A DNA stretch of 28,538 bases from Clostridia bacterium (lineage in GTDB: Bacteria; Bacillota; Clostridia; UBA1381). The notes under the pieces are model-generated. The model was not told the origin of the DNA and did no database searches. It worked only from the letters and a program-made list of their open reading frames with translations. Every line of letters starts with the position of its first letter. Position 1 is the first letter of the stretch. The stretch is from the NCBI GenBank assembly GCA_017420825.1, contig JAFQNU010000108.1:1-28538 (forward strand), in the 5' to 3' direction. Both the position numbers and the translations under genes were made by a program. This document shows, piece after piece, positions 1 to 7,152 of this stretch.

Positions 1-14
1 GGCGGGTTTAATTT

Positions 15-638
15 TTATTTAATCAACTCAAATGCTTTTAACCATTCGGTTTTTATAAGCTCATGACCGTTCATTGTTGGATGTACACCCTCTAGAGTCC
101 AGTACGGTTCGGGAACCTTTGCAAGCATTTCATCAAATTTATATTGTAACGGAACAAATACAAGGTTATTTTTCTCGGCAACTCTTTTTGCAGCCTCAGC
201 ACGTTTTTTAACCTCTGCAGAGAAGAAATCCCAGGTAGCCTCTGTTGCTGTTCCTTTAGTAACAAACGGTTCTAAAATCATAATTTTAATATCGGGAAGA
301 GCTTCCTTGACCTCTTCAATCAGCATATTATAGATTTTCTCAAATTTCGGAGCATCAACTCCATTCTGACAACCAACCTCATGCCACACATCATTAACAC
401 CGATTAAAATACTCATATAATCAGGTTTTAAGTTAATTATATCGCATTTAATTCTTGCATAAAGGTCAACAATTCTGTTACCGCTTATTCCTTTATTAAC
501 AAATTTATACTCGCCGGGGAAGTTGTAGCCTAAATGACCTGAAACCATAAAAGGATATCCTTGTCCGTAGCTTGTTTCAGATTCTCCGTTTCTTCCGCAA
601 TCGGTTATTGAATCACCTTGAAACAAAATTTTCTTCAT
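15..638 (-). CDS. SGNH/GDSL-family hydrolase (esterase-like)
   Basis: Predicted 207-residue cytoplasmic SGNH hydrolase that would cleave ester bonds, for example acetyl groups on carbohydrates; the substrate is not readable. Visible blocks are GDSITD with nucleophile Ser10, NKGISGN near residues 48-54 (block II Gly), GVND at 80-83 (block III Asn82), and EGVHPT at 183-188 with His186. The usual block V motif is DxxH; here the acidic residue is Glu183. There is no signal peptide. An in-frame ATG at 645-647 directly abuts the AGGAG, so the ATG at 636-638, nine bases after AGGAG and reading MKKILFQGDS, is the likely start. It has its own promoter and lies downstream of an esterase gene, which suggests carbohydrate de-esterification (inference). 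Confidence 0.85.
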   Translation of the reverse strand: MKKILFQGDSITDCGRNGESETSYGQGYPFMVSGHLGYNFPGEYKFVNKGISGNRIVDLYARIKCDIINLKPDYMSILIGVNDVWHEVGCQNGVDAPKFEKIYNMLIEEVKEALPDIKIMILEPFVTKGTATEATWDFFSAEVKKRAEAAKRVAEKNNLVFVPLQYKFDEMLAKVPEPYWTLEGVHPTMNGHELIKTEWLKAFELIK

Positions 639-669
639 ATTAAACATCTCCTGTATAATTTTTTCTTAT

Positions 670-698
670 ATTGTAACATTAAAAATATCGCAATGCAA
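670..698 (-). promoter_or_regulatory. Sigma-A promoter of the SGNH hydrolase
   Basis: On the minus strand the -35 is TTGCAT (693-698) and the -10 is TACAAT (670-675), with a 17-bp spacer. It ends about 32 bp before the chosen start codon, giving a short leader with AGGAG. The neighbouring DnaA-box cluster begins about 70 bp upstream of the -35. Confidence 0.65.
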
Positions 699-770
699 TA
701 GTTTTTAAGAATTTTGTTGAAATATTACGATTTACATAACTTAGTTTGCAAATTCATTACGTTTGTTTTA

Positions 771-888
771 CTATCCACATTATCCACAGAGTTATCCACG
801 CAAAAACAGCATAATTTCCACGATTTTTGAAACAATTCACACAGTTTTCCACATAATGTTGATAAATATTTCGAATGGTAGTGGATAA
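771..888. promoter_or_regulatory. Cluster of DnaA boxes in a 294-bp intergenic region
   Basis: The gap between the SGNH start (638) and the esterase stop (933) has no credible gene. It carries matches to the DnaA box TTATCCACA: CTATCCACA at 771-779 (8/9), TTATCCACA at 780-788 (9/9), TTATCCACG at 792-800 (8/9), TTTTCCACA at 845-853 (8/9), and TTATCCACT on the minus strand at 880-888 (8/9). A weaker ATTTCCACG is at 814-822. The first two boxes are head to tail with no gap. The surroundings are very AT-rich. Clusters like this bind the initiator DnaA at oriC, at dnaA promoters, or at ectopic titration sites. dnaA, dnaN and rpmH are not in this window, so the role is open. Confidence 0.7.
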
Positions 889-932
889 CTTCATGTTTAC
901 ATAATGTATAATTTATCCAATTATTTGCCTTT

Positions 933-1718
933 TCATTTTGCAAAATATCCGTTAATTTCAAGCCAGTTTTTCAACAAACCCGACCATTGTGCAACGTGCG
1001 GATTTTCGGGAGCAAGACCAAGACCATGAGCACCTTCGGGGAATATATGCATTTCAAAATTAATGTTAAGCTTTCTGAGCTTTTCTCCATATCGCAGGCT
1101 GTTGCAAACATTAACCGCATTGTCATTTGAGGTATGCCAGATAAAAGCCTTCGGAGTTTTTTCGTCAGCGATAAGTATAGGGTCAACGGTTGGTGCAATA
1201 TATATATTTTCACCTAAAAGGTTATACATTGAGCCTATATGTGCTATATCTAAAGCCGAGGTTGACACAACAGGATAGCATAATATCTGATAGTTTGGAA
1301 TACAATTTTCCTTATCAATTTCGTCGGTATCTTCAAATTCAATACCGTCTCTGTATGTAGATACCATTGCGGCAAGATGTCCGCCTGCCGAAGAACCCAT
1401 AACGGCAATCTTATCGGGATTTATTCCGAATTTTTCTGCATTGTGACGGACATAACGAACAGCACGTCTTGCATCAAGTAGTTCAAGCGGAAAACGGTGC
1501 GGAGACACCCTGTATTGTAAAACAAAAGCATCTATACCGATTGAGTTGAAATACTCTGCATATCCTTTTCCTTCATGTGGTGCTCTGTGTGCATATCCTC
1601 CACCCGGGAAAATAATAACAGTTCCGTCTGATTTTTTGTTTTCTGATTTGTAGTATTCAAGTACGGGAGCTTCCTCGCACATTCCGGGCACTGTGTCCCA
1701 CATCTTTAAAGTTTCCAT
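933..1718 (-). CDS. Alpha/beta hydrolase (acetyl-xylan-esterase/lipase-like)
   Basis: 261-residue cytoplasmic alpha/beta hydrolase of the BD-FAE/acetylesterase type. The oxyanion loop FPGGGY is at residues 37-42. The nucleophile elbow GSSAGG has Ser110, the likely acid is Asp199 in SNDNAV, and the catalytic His231 is in GAHGLG, so the triad looks complete. No signal peptide is present, so it would act on imported short acylated sugars or other small esters (inference). The start has AAGGAAA about 8 bases upstream. It is the last gene of the operon running from 6145, 18 bp after the M42 peptidase C stop. No terminator hairpin follows; the DnaA-box region does. Confidence 0.87.
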   Translation of the reverse strand: METLKMWDTVPGMCEEAPVLEYYKSENKKSDGTVIIFPGGGYAHRAPHEGKGYAEYFNSIGIDAFVLQYRVSPHRFPLELLDARRAVRYVRHNAEKFGINPDKIAVMGSSAGGHLAAMVSTYRDGIEFEDTDEIDKENCIPNYQILCYPVVSTSALDIAHIGSMYNLLGENIYIAPTVDPILIADEKTPKAFIWHTSNDNAVNVCNSLRYGEKLRKLNINFEMHIFPEGAHGLGLAPENPHVAQWSGLLKNWLEINGYFAK

Positions 1719-1736
1719 CTTTATTTTCCTTTCTTT

Positions 1737-2750
1737 TTATAATTTAATTTTTTCTAAGAATAATTTACATATATTATATGTTGCTTCAATATCCTTTTTT
1801 GATGCTATTCCTGCTGGTGAGTGAAGATATCTGCAAGGGACAGACACCGATGCGGTTTTTATGCCCTCTGCAGTTTTATGAATAATTCCTGCATCATTTC
1901 CTCCTGCAACAACTGTTTTATACTGAACAGGAATGTTATTTCCTTTAGCTGTATTATACAGCCACTTTGAAAAATCATCATCTACAATAGTTGTCCTGTC
2001 CATGAATGTGACAGCAGCGCCACCGTTTAGTTTTGTGACATGTTCATGTTCATTTACATCGGGCGACTCTGAACAGGTGGTGGCTTCAACTACAAGTGCA
2101 ATATCGGGCTGTATTTTATATGCCGCAATTGTTGCACCTCTCAAGCCTACCTCCTCCTGTGTACAGAAGCAAAAAACAGTATCATATTCAGGCTGTACTT
2201 CTTCTATAAGTTTGGATAAGATATAACAGCCTGCCCTGTCATCGATGGCTTTTGCCTTTATTGATGTCTTGCCAAGCTCTTCATATTTTGTGTCGAATAC
2301 TGCATAATCACCGAGGTTTACATATTTTTTTGCATCCTCTTCGTCCTTTGCACCTATGTCAATATATAAATCCTTGACCTTCGGAACACTTTCTCTCTCG
2401 GATTTTGTTGTAAGGTGAACAGCTTTTATGCCGATTATACCTTTTATTTTATCTTTTCCGATAAGCACCTTTTTTGAAATTATAACTCTTGTGTCTATAC
2501 CGCCCACAGCCTTAAATTCAAGGTATCCCTCTTTGGTTATACCGCTTATAATAAAGCCTACTTCGTCTGTATGGCACGATACCATAACTGTTTTATCATG
2601 TGACTTTCCGTTTTTTTTCGCAAACAGATTTCCCATGCTGTCAACCGATATTTCATCAGCATACGATATAATTTCTTCCTTTATAATATCCCGTACCTCT
2701 GTTTCACAGCCGCTTACACCAAAGGCATTACATAGCTTTTCTAATAACAT
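1737..2750 (-). CDS. M42 family metallo-aminopeptidase (paralog C)
   Basis: 337-residue M42 peptidase (FrvX/YsdC/CelM group), a cytoplasmic dinuclear-metal aminopeptidase family that usually forms dodecameric tetrahedral (TET) particles trimming peptides. Visible ligands: His60 in CHTDEVG, bridging Asp170 in IDDRAG, catalytic base Glu199 with ligand Glu200 in TQEEVGLRG, Glu222 in VVEATT, and His310 in RYLHSP. Paralogs A and B have Asp at the Glu222 position, so C belongs to the VVE-type subgroup. The start was set at ATG 2748-2750 because GGAGG lies 7 bases upstream; an in-frame TTG two codons earlier sits almost on the GGAGG. It overlaps the stop of paralog B by 10 bp, implying translational coupling. 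Confidence 0.93.
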   Translation of the reverse strand: MLLEKLCNAFGVSGCETEVRDIIKEEIISYADEISVDSMGNLFAKKNGKSHDKTVMVSCHTDEVGFIISGITKEGYLEFKAVGGIDTRVIISKKVLIGKDKIKGIIGIKAVHLTTKSERESVPKVKDLYIDIGAKDEEDAKKYVNLGDYAVFDTKYEELGKTSIKAKAIDDRAGCYILSKLIEEVQPEYDTVFCFCTQEEVGLRGATIAAYKIQPDIALVVEATTCSESPDVNEHEHVTKLNGGAAVTFMDRTTIVDDDFSKWLYNTAKGNNIPVQYKTVVAGGNDAGIIHKTAEGIKTASVSVPCRYLHSPAGIASKKDIEATYNICKLFLEKIKL

Positions 2751-3772
2751 AGCCAATCCTCCGCAAAATCATCCGAGTCCTTCACAAAATGCTCAATAAG
2801 AGCAATTGTTGCCTCAAAATCAGACATATTCATTGTCTCAACGCTTGTATGCATATATTTTAACGGAATTGAAAGCAGTGCTGTCGGCACACCTGTTTTT
2901 GTAACCTGAATTGCCCATGCATCTGTGCCTGTATCTCCGTCATCAACATCTGTATTTGTCTTTATATCATACTTTTTAGCAAGCTCAAAGAGCTTTTCTG
3001 ACATTTTGGGGTGAATGTTCGGCCCGATTGTGACAACAGTTCCGCTTCCTGCCTCAAACGCATTTTTCGAGTTGTCAGGAGTGACGGCATGGCATACATC
3101 AATAGCAATTGCCATATCGGGGAAAATTCCAAACGACGCAACCCTTGCACCCCTTAAACCAACCTCTTCCTGTGTTGAGATTGATGCATATAAATCGGCA
3201 TCAATCGCCCCAACTCTTTTAAACACCTCAATTACAGCACATACTCCTGCCCTGTCATCAAGAGTTTTTAAGCTTATATTATCATTTAACAGTTTTCCTA
3301 CTGATTGCGAGAGTGTTACCGAGTCCCCAACCGAAACAAGCTCACACACCTCTTCATATGAAAGACCTGTGTCTATTGTCATATCGGTAATTTTAACGCT
3401 TTTGTCACCCTCTCCCGACGTCATTAAATGCGGAGGCTTTGCACCGATTACACCTTTTAAGTCCTTTTTTGCGTGTACTGTAACCTCGGAGGCAGGCAAA
3501 ATTCTCGGGTCCACGCCCCCAATATTTATAAATTTTAAAAAACCGTTCTTTTCTATTTGGGAAACCATCAGACCGATTTCGTCCATGTGAGCCTCAAGCA
3601 TAATTTTTTTATTTGATTTCTTTCCTTTTTTCAGGGCAATGATGTTTCCTAAGCTGTCAACTCTTACTTCATTACAGTATGGCTCTATAAGCTTTTTAAT
3701 TTGTTCGTTTATCCTGTACTCAAAGCCTGAAATTCCGCGAAGGTCACTTAACTCTTTTAAAAATTTCTCCAT
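2741..3772 (-). CDS. M42 family metallo-aminopeptidase (paralog B)
   Basis: 343-residue M42 peptidase, second of three in the operon. Metal-site residues are complete: His62 (AHMDEIG), Asp172 (LDDRAG), Glu202/Glu203 (TQEEVGLRG), Asp225 (IDVCHA) and His308 (KYMHTS). Unlike A and C, which have RYIHSP or RYLHSP, it has KYMHTS and a GGVDPR segment, so its substrate pocket and specificity probably differ (inference). AAAGGA lies 6 bases before the ATG. It begins 14 bp after the murD stop, and its last codons overlap the start of paralog C. M42 family membership is certain; the preferred N-terminal residue cannot be read from the sequence. Confidence 0.93.
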   Translation of the reverse strand: MEKFLKELSDLRGISGFEYRINEQIKKLIEPYCNEVRVDSLGNIIALKKGKKSNKKIMLEAHMDEIGLMVSQIEKNGFLKFINIGGVDPRILPASEVTVHAKKDLKGVIGAKPPHLMTSGEGDKSVKITDMTIDTGLSYEEVCELVSVGDSVTLSQSVGKLLNDNISLKTLDDRAGVCAVIEVFKRVGAIDADLYASISTQEEVGLRGARVASFGIFPDMAIAIDVCHAVTPDNSKNAFEAGSGTVVTIGPNIHPKMSEKLFELAKKYDIKTNTDVDDGDTGTDAWAIQVTKTGVPTALLSIPLKYMHTSVETMNMSDFEATIALIEHFVKDSDDFAEDWLCY

Positions 3773-3786
3773 TGTTTATCCTTTCA

Positions 3787-5163
3787 TTATAATGAGTTCA
3801 CAATATTTTTGAACGTATTTCCTCTTTCTTCAAAGTTATTAAACATATCAAAGCTTGTGCTTGCAGGAGACAGCAAAACTGTATCACCTTCTTTTGCGTT
3901 TTCTCTCGCAAAGGCTACCGCCTCGTCATAGGTTTTTGCACGCAAAACGTTTACGCATGGCTCAATTTTCATATCCTTATATGCCTTATTTAAAGCATTT
4001 TCGATTGCATCTGAGGTTGCACCAATCAGCACAAGAGTTTTTACATGATTAACAATTGCAGGACCTATTTCATCGTAGGCAATTCCTTTATCCTTTCCGC
4101 CTGAAATCATTACAACCTTTTCGCTGAAAACCTTTAATGTATTTATTGTTCTGTTTGGACTTGAATCTATTGAACTGTTATAATATTTAACTCCGTCAAG
4201 AACTCTTACAAGCTCAATTCTGTGTTCCACTCCGCCAAAGGTTTTTGCGATTTCACAAATAGAATTTTTGCTGACAAGTCCATAAACTGCTCCGATTGCT
4301 GTCATGTAGTTTTCTACATTATGCGCACCCGGCACCTTTATGTCGGAAACCTTTAAAATATCATCATCACCAAAATATATGGTATCATTTTTTATAGAAA
4401 TAAGTGCGTTGTCCTTTGATGAGAAAAGCCGTAATTCACCCTTTGCTTCCTTCGAAATTTCAAAGGTAACATCATTTGACATATTTGCAACAAATATATT
4501 ATTGCTGTTCTGATAAAGCATAATATTTTTCTTTGCATCTATGTATTCCTGATAGTCCTTGTGCATATCTAGGTGATTTGGGGTAATATTTGTCATTACT
4601 GCAATTTCAGGGGATTTTCTCATGGTGTGAAGCTGAAAGCTTGAAAGCTCTAAAACAACATAATCATCAGCTGTCATTTCACCAACCCTTGTCAAAAGAG
4701 GGAAGCCGATATTTCCGCCAAGCCATGCATGCTTGCCTTCCTTTTCAAGCATCTTGTGAATAAGAGTGGTGGTTGTGGTTTTTCCGTCACTGCCTGTTAT
4801 TGCAATGATGTGTGACGGACAAAGCTCAAAAAATACTTCCATTTCGGACGTTACAACAGCACCTCGTTCTCTTGCACTGTTCAATTCAGGCAAATCGTAT
4901 CTCATGCCCGGAGTTTTGAACACTACATCACCGTCAATATTTTTGAGATAGTCCTCACCAAGATATAGCACAACACCAAGCTCTTTTAGCTCACTGCAAA
5001 CCGAGCCAAGCTTTTCTTCCGTTCTTTTATCGCACGCACTGACCTTACAGCCAAGTGCCGCAAGGTACTTTATTAATGGCAGATTACTTATGCCTATTCC
5101 GATAACTGTAACTTTTTTTGTTTTAATTTCTTCTTCAAATCTCAAAAGCTTTTCATTAATCAA
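3787..5163 (-). CDS. murD: UDP-N-acetylmuramoyl-L-alanine--D-glutamate ligase
   Basis: 458-residue cytoplasmic Mur ligase that adds D-Glu to UDP-MurNAc-L-Ala in peptidoglycan precursor synthesis. The N-terminal Rossmann-like domain has IGIGISN (21-27). The ATP P-loop is GSDGKTTT (124-131). Central motifs are LELSSFQL (171-178) and NITPNHLD (192-199). The C-terminal domain ends with LSPASTSFDMF (431-441) and FEERG. The start is a TTG at 5161-5163, with GGAGG 8 bases upstream; it gives MINEKLL, a normal MurD N-terminus, whereas the longer frame adds 19 residues unlike the family. It overlaps the M42-A stop by 8 bp. The usual NDS motif reads NSS here, with Ser330 in place of Asp. It lies outside any division/cell-wall cluster, among peptidase genes. 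Confidence 0.95.
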   Translation of the reverse strand: MINEKLLRFEEEIKTKKVTVIGIGISNLPLIKYLAALGCKVSACDKRTEEKLGSVCSELKELGVVLYLGEDYLKNIDGDVVFKTPGMRYDLPELNSARERGAVVTSEMEVFFELCPSHIIAITGSDGKTTTTTLIHKMLEKEGKHAWLGGNIGFPLLTRVGEMTADDYVVLELSSFQLHTMRKSPEIAVMTNITPNHLDMHKDYQEYIDAKKNIMLYQNSNNIFVANMSNDVTFEISKEAKGELRLFSSKDNALISIKNDTIYFGDDDILKVSDIKVPGAHNVENYMTAIGAVYGLVSKNSICEIAKTFGGVEHRIELVRVLDGVKYYNSSIDSSPNRTINTLKVFSEKVVMISGGKDKGIAYDEIGPAIVNHVKTLVLIGATSDAIENALNKAYKDMKIEPCVNVLRAKTYDEAVAFARENAKEGDTVLLSPASTSFDMFNNFEERGNTFKNIVNSL

Positions 5164-6145
5164 TTCTATTACCTCCAAAATCAAATTCTGCAAATGATAT
5201 GAGTAAGTCTGTACAATCATTTAAGTCCTTTTTTGAGATAAGCTCTGAGGGTGAATGTATATATCGGGTTGGAATTGATATTCCGCCTGTTTTCACACCT
5301 GAACCTGATAATGATATTGCACCTGCATCAGTTCCGCCGTCATTCATAACCTCAAGCTGATAGTCAATATTGTTTTTCTTTGCAAGCTCAACCAAAACAC
5401 TTCGCACAAAGGTATCACACAAAACAGAGCGGTCCATAACCTTTATTGCCGCACCTTTGCCTGACTTTACTGCCATTTTTATTCCTTCGGGAGTGTCTCC
5501 TGTGTCGGTTACATCAACCGCAAGAGCATAATCAGGAGCTATTTTAAAAGCAGATGTTCTTGCACCTCTTAAGCCTACCTCTTCCTGTGATGTAAATACA
5601 AAATATAAATCATTATCAGATTTTACATTTTTTAAAGCCTCAATCAGCACATAACAGCCTGCACGGTTATCAAGTGCTTTTGATATTACAGTGTCGCTGT
5701 TTTCGTAAAATTCTCCGCAAAATACTGCCATATCACCTGTTGATACCAATTTTTCGGCGCTCTCTTTATCCTTAGCACCAATATCGACATACATTTTGGG
5801 AATTTTTCTGTCCTTGTTATCCTCCTCTGAGCCTATAACTCCCACAATTCCGTTTTCAAAACGGACACGTCGTCCCAATAAATCCTTATTATAAAGTCCG
5901 CCGACTGCAGAAAAACGTATAAATCCGTTTTCATCGGTAAAGGTTGCAACTATGCCTATTTCGTCCATGTGAGCGGCAAGCATTATCTTGCTTTTTGTAC
6001 CTTTCTTTCTAACTATAAGATTTCCGAGTGCATCAGTGCTTACCTCATCAGCATATGCACTGACTTCTGATTTTATAAATTCAGAGATGTTTTTCTCTCG
6101 TCCTGACGGCCCAAAAACCTCTGTTAATTTTTTTAATAAATCCAT
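5156..6145 (-). CDS. M42 family metallo-aminopeptidase (paralog A)
   Basis: 329-residue M42 peptidase, promoter-proximal gene of the peptidase/murD operon. All expected metal and catalytic residues are visible: His59 in AAHMDEIG, Asp159 in LDNRAG, Glu188 and Glu189 in SQEEVGLRG, Asp211 in AVDVTD, and His297 in RYIHSP. AGGAG is 7 bases before the ATG. The stop codon overlaps the TTG start of murD by 8 bp, so the ribosome probably passes directly between them. Family assignment is secure. Assembly with paralogs B and C into mixed TET particles is possible but cannot be judged from sequence. Confidence 0.93.
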   Translation of the reverse strand: MDLLKKLTEVFGPSGREKNISEFIKSEVSAYADEVSTDALGNLIVRKKGTKSKIMLAAHMDEIGIVATFTDENGFIRFSAVGGLYNKDLLGRRVRFENGIVGVIGSEEDNKDRKIPKMYVDIGAKDKESAEKLVSTGDMAVFCGEFYENSDTVISKALDNRAGCYVLIEALKNVKSDNDLYFVFTSQEEVGLRGARTSAFKIAPDYALAVDVTDTGDTPEGIKMAVKSGKGAAIKVMDRSVLCDTFVRSVLVELAKKNNIDYQLEVMNDGGTDAGAISLSGSGVKTGGISIPTRYIHSPSELISKKDLNDCTDLLISFAEFDFGGNRID

Positions 6146-6184
6146 CTTGTATCTCCTCTTATTATCATATTAAAACTACCTTTT

Positions 6185-6213
6185 ATTATATTATTTAATG
6201 TGGCCTGTGTCAA
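6185..6213 (-). promoter_or_regulatory. Perfect sigma-A promoter of the M42/murD operon
   Basis: Minus strand: TTGACA (6208-6213), 17-bp spacer, TATAAT (6185-6190), both hexamers exact. It lies about 40 bp before the M42-A start and back to back with the deacetylase promoter; the two -35 boxes are separated by 31 bp. Confidence 0.88.
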
Positions 6214-6244
6214 TGTTTTTTATTAAACTTTTGCCTTATTTTTC

Positions 6245-6273
6245 TTGACATTTAAAACAAAGTTTAATATAAT
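6245..6273 (+). promoter_or_regulatory. Perfect sigma-A promoter of the deacetylase-aroA operon
   Basis: Plus strand: TTGACA (6245-6250), 17-bp spacer, TATAAT (6268-6273), both exact. The -10 ends 26 bp before the ATG at 6300, giving a leader of about 20 nt that holds AAAGGAAG and no room for a riboswitch. Confidence 0.88.
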
Positions 6274-6299
6274 AGATAAAAAAAGAAAGGAAGAGAATT

Positions 6300-7148
6300 A
6301 TGGGAGTTTATATGGTTTTTCCGAAAGGAAAGAGAAAGGCGCTTACATTGAGCTATGATGATGGAATAAGACAGGACAGAAGGCTCGTTGAAATATTGGA
6401 CAGATATGCAATCAAGGGTACATTTAATGTAAACTGCGGTAGTATGAATGAAGAGGTGGATTTTGAGGCAAAAACCGGAAAAATGAGCAAGGAAGAGATT
6501 AAAGCATTATTTGAAAATTCAGCTCATGAGCTTGCAATTCACGGTTATACACATGAATTTGACAATCTTCTGCCCAATAATATAATGGTTAATGAAATAA
6601 TTGAGGACAGAAAAGCACTCGAGAAGCTGACAGGAAAGATAATAAGAGGTATGGCATATCCGTTTGGTACATATAATGATAAGCTTGTTGACTGCTTAAA
6701 GGCTTGCGGAATAGTATATTCAAGAACGGTTATATCAAGCCATTCCTTTAAAATTCCGACAGACTGGTTAAGACTTGAGGCAACCTGTCATCATTCCGAT
6801 AAAGAATTAATGAATTTGTGCGACAGTTTCCTTGAAGGCAAGCCAACATTTCCGCAGGTGTTCTATTTATGGGGACACAGTTTTGAATTTGACCGTAACG
6901 TAGAAAATAATAATTGGGGAATAATAGAAAAGTTTGCTGAAAAAATGGGAAATCGTGACGATATATGGTATGCAACAAATATTGAAATATATGATTATGT
7001 TAAGGCATATGAGGCGCTCGATTTTTCAACCGACGAATCGCTTGTACATAATCCCACAGCAACAGATGTGTATATTATTTGTTCAAGAACTCCTGATAGT
7101 CCTGTCGTTGAGGTAAAGGCAGGACAGACAGTAAGATTAAAGGATTGA
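6300..7148 (+). CDS. Polysaccharide deacetylase (NodB-homology) family protein
   Basis: 282-residue carbohydrate-esterase-4 type protein. NodB motif 1 appears as SYDDG (18-22, Asp20/Asp21), motif 2 as HGYTH (His81 and His85), motif 3 as R116 plus AYPFG (119-123), and a C-terminal His motif as WGHSFEFD (191-198). The metal-binding Asp-His-His set is therefore present. There is no signal peptide or membrane anchor, so unlike peptidoglycan deacetylases it would work inside the cell, on a soluble N-acetylated or amide substrate (inference). The last 30 residues look like an added small beta strand region. It is cotranscribed with aroA, 4 bp apart. AAAGGAAG precedes the ATG; a second ATG four codons in has a weaker site. 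Confidence 0.82.
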   Translation: MGVYMVFPKGKRKALTLSYDDGIRQDRRLVEILDRYAIKGTFNVNCGSMNEEVDFEAKTGKMSKEEIKALFENSAHELAIHGYTHEFDNLLPNNIMVNEIIEDRKALEKLTGKIIRGMAYPFGTYNDKLVDCLKACGIVYSRTVISSHSFKIPTDWLRLEATCHHSDKELMNLCDSFLEGKPTFPQVFYLWGHSFEFDRNVENNNWGIIEKFAEKMGNRDDIWYATNIEIYDYVKAYEALDFSTDESLVHNPTATDVYIICSRTPDSPVVEVKAGQTVRLKD

Positions 7149-7152
7149 TATA

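Noticed and set aside
771..888. Calling the DnaA cluster the chromosomal origin
   Set aside because: No dnaA, dnaN or rpmH in the window, and the adjacent genes to the right run against the expected fork direction; kept only as a finding.
725..961. Minus-strand open frame of 78 codons in the intergenic region
   Set aside because: It starts inside the esterase coding end, lacks a ribosome binding site, and its low-complexity VDNSVDNVDS segment is just the translated DnaA boxes.
5164..5220. Longer murD N-terminus starting at 5220
   Set aside because: The added 19 residues are unlike MurD, and GGAGG is correctly spaced for the TTG at 5163.
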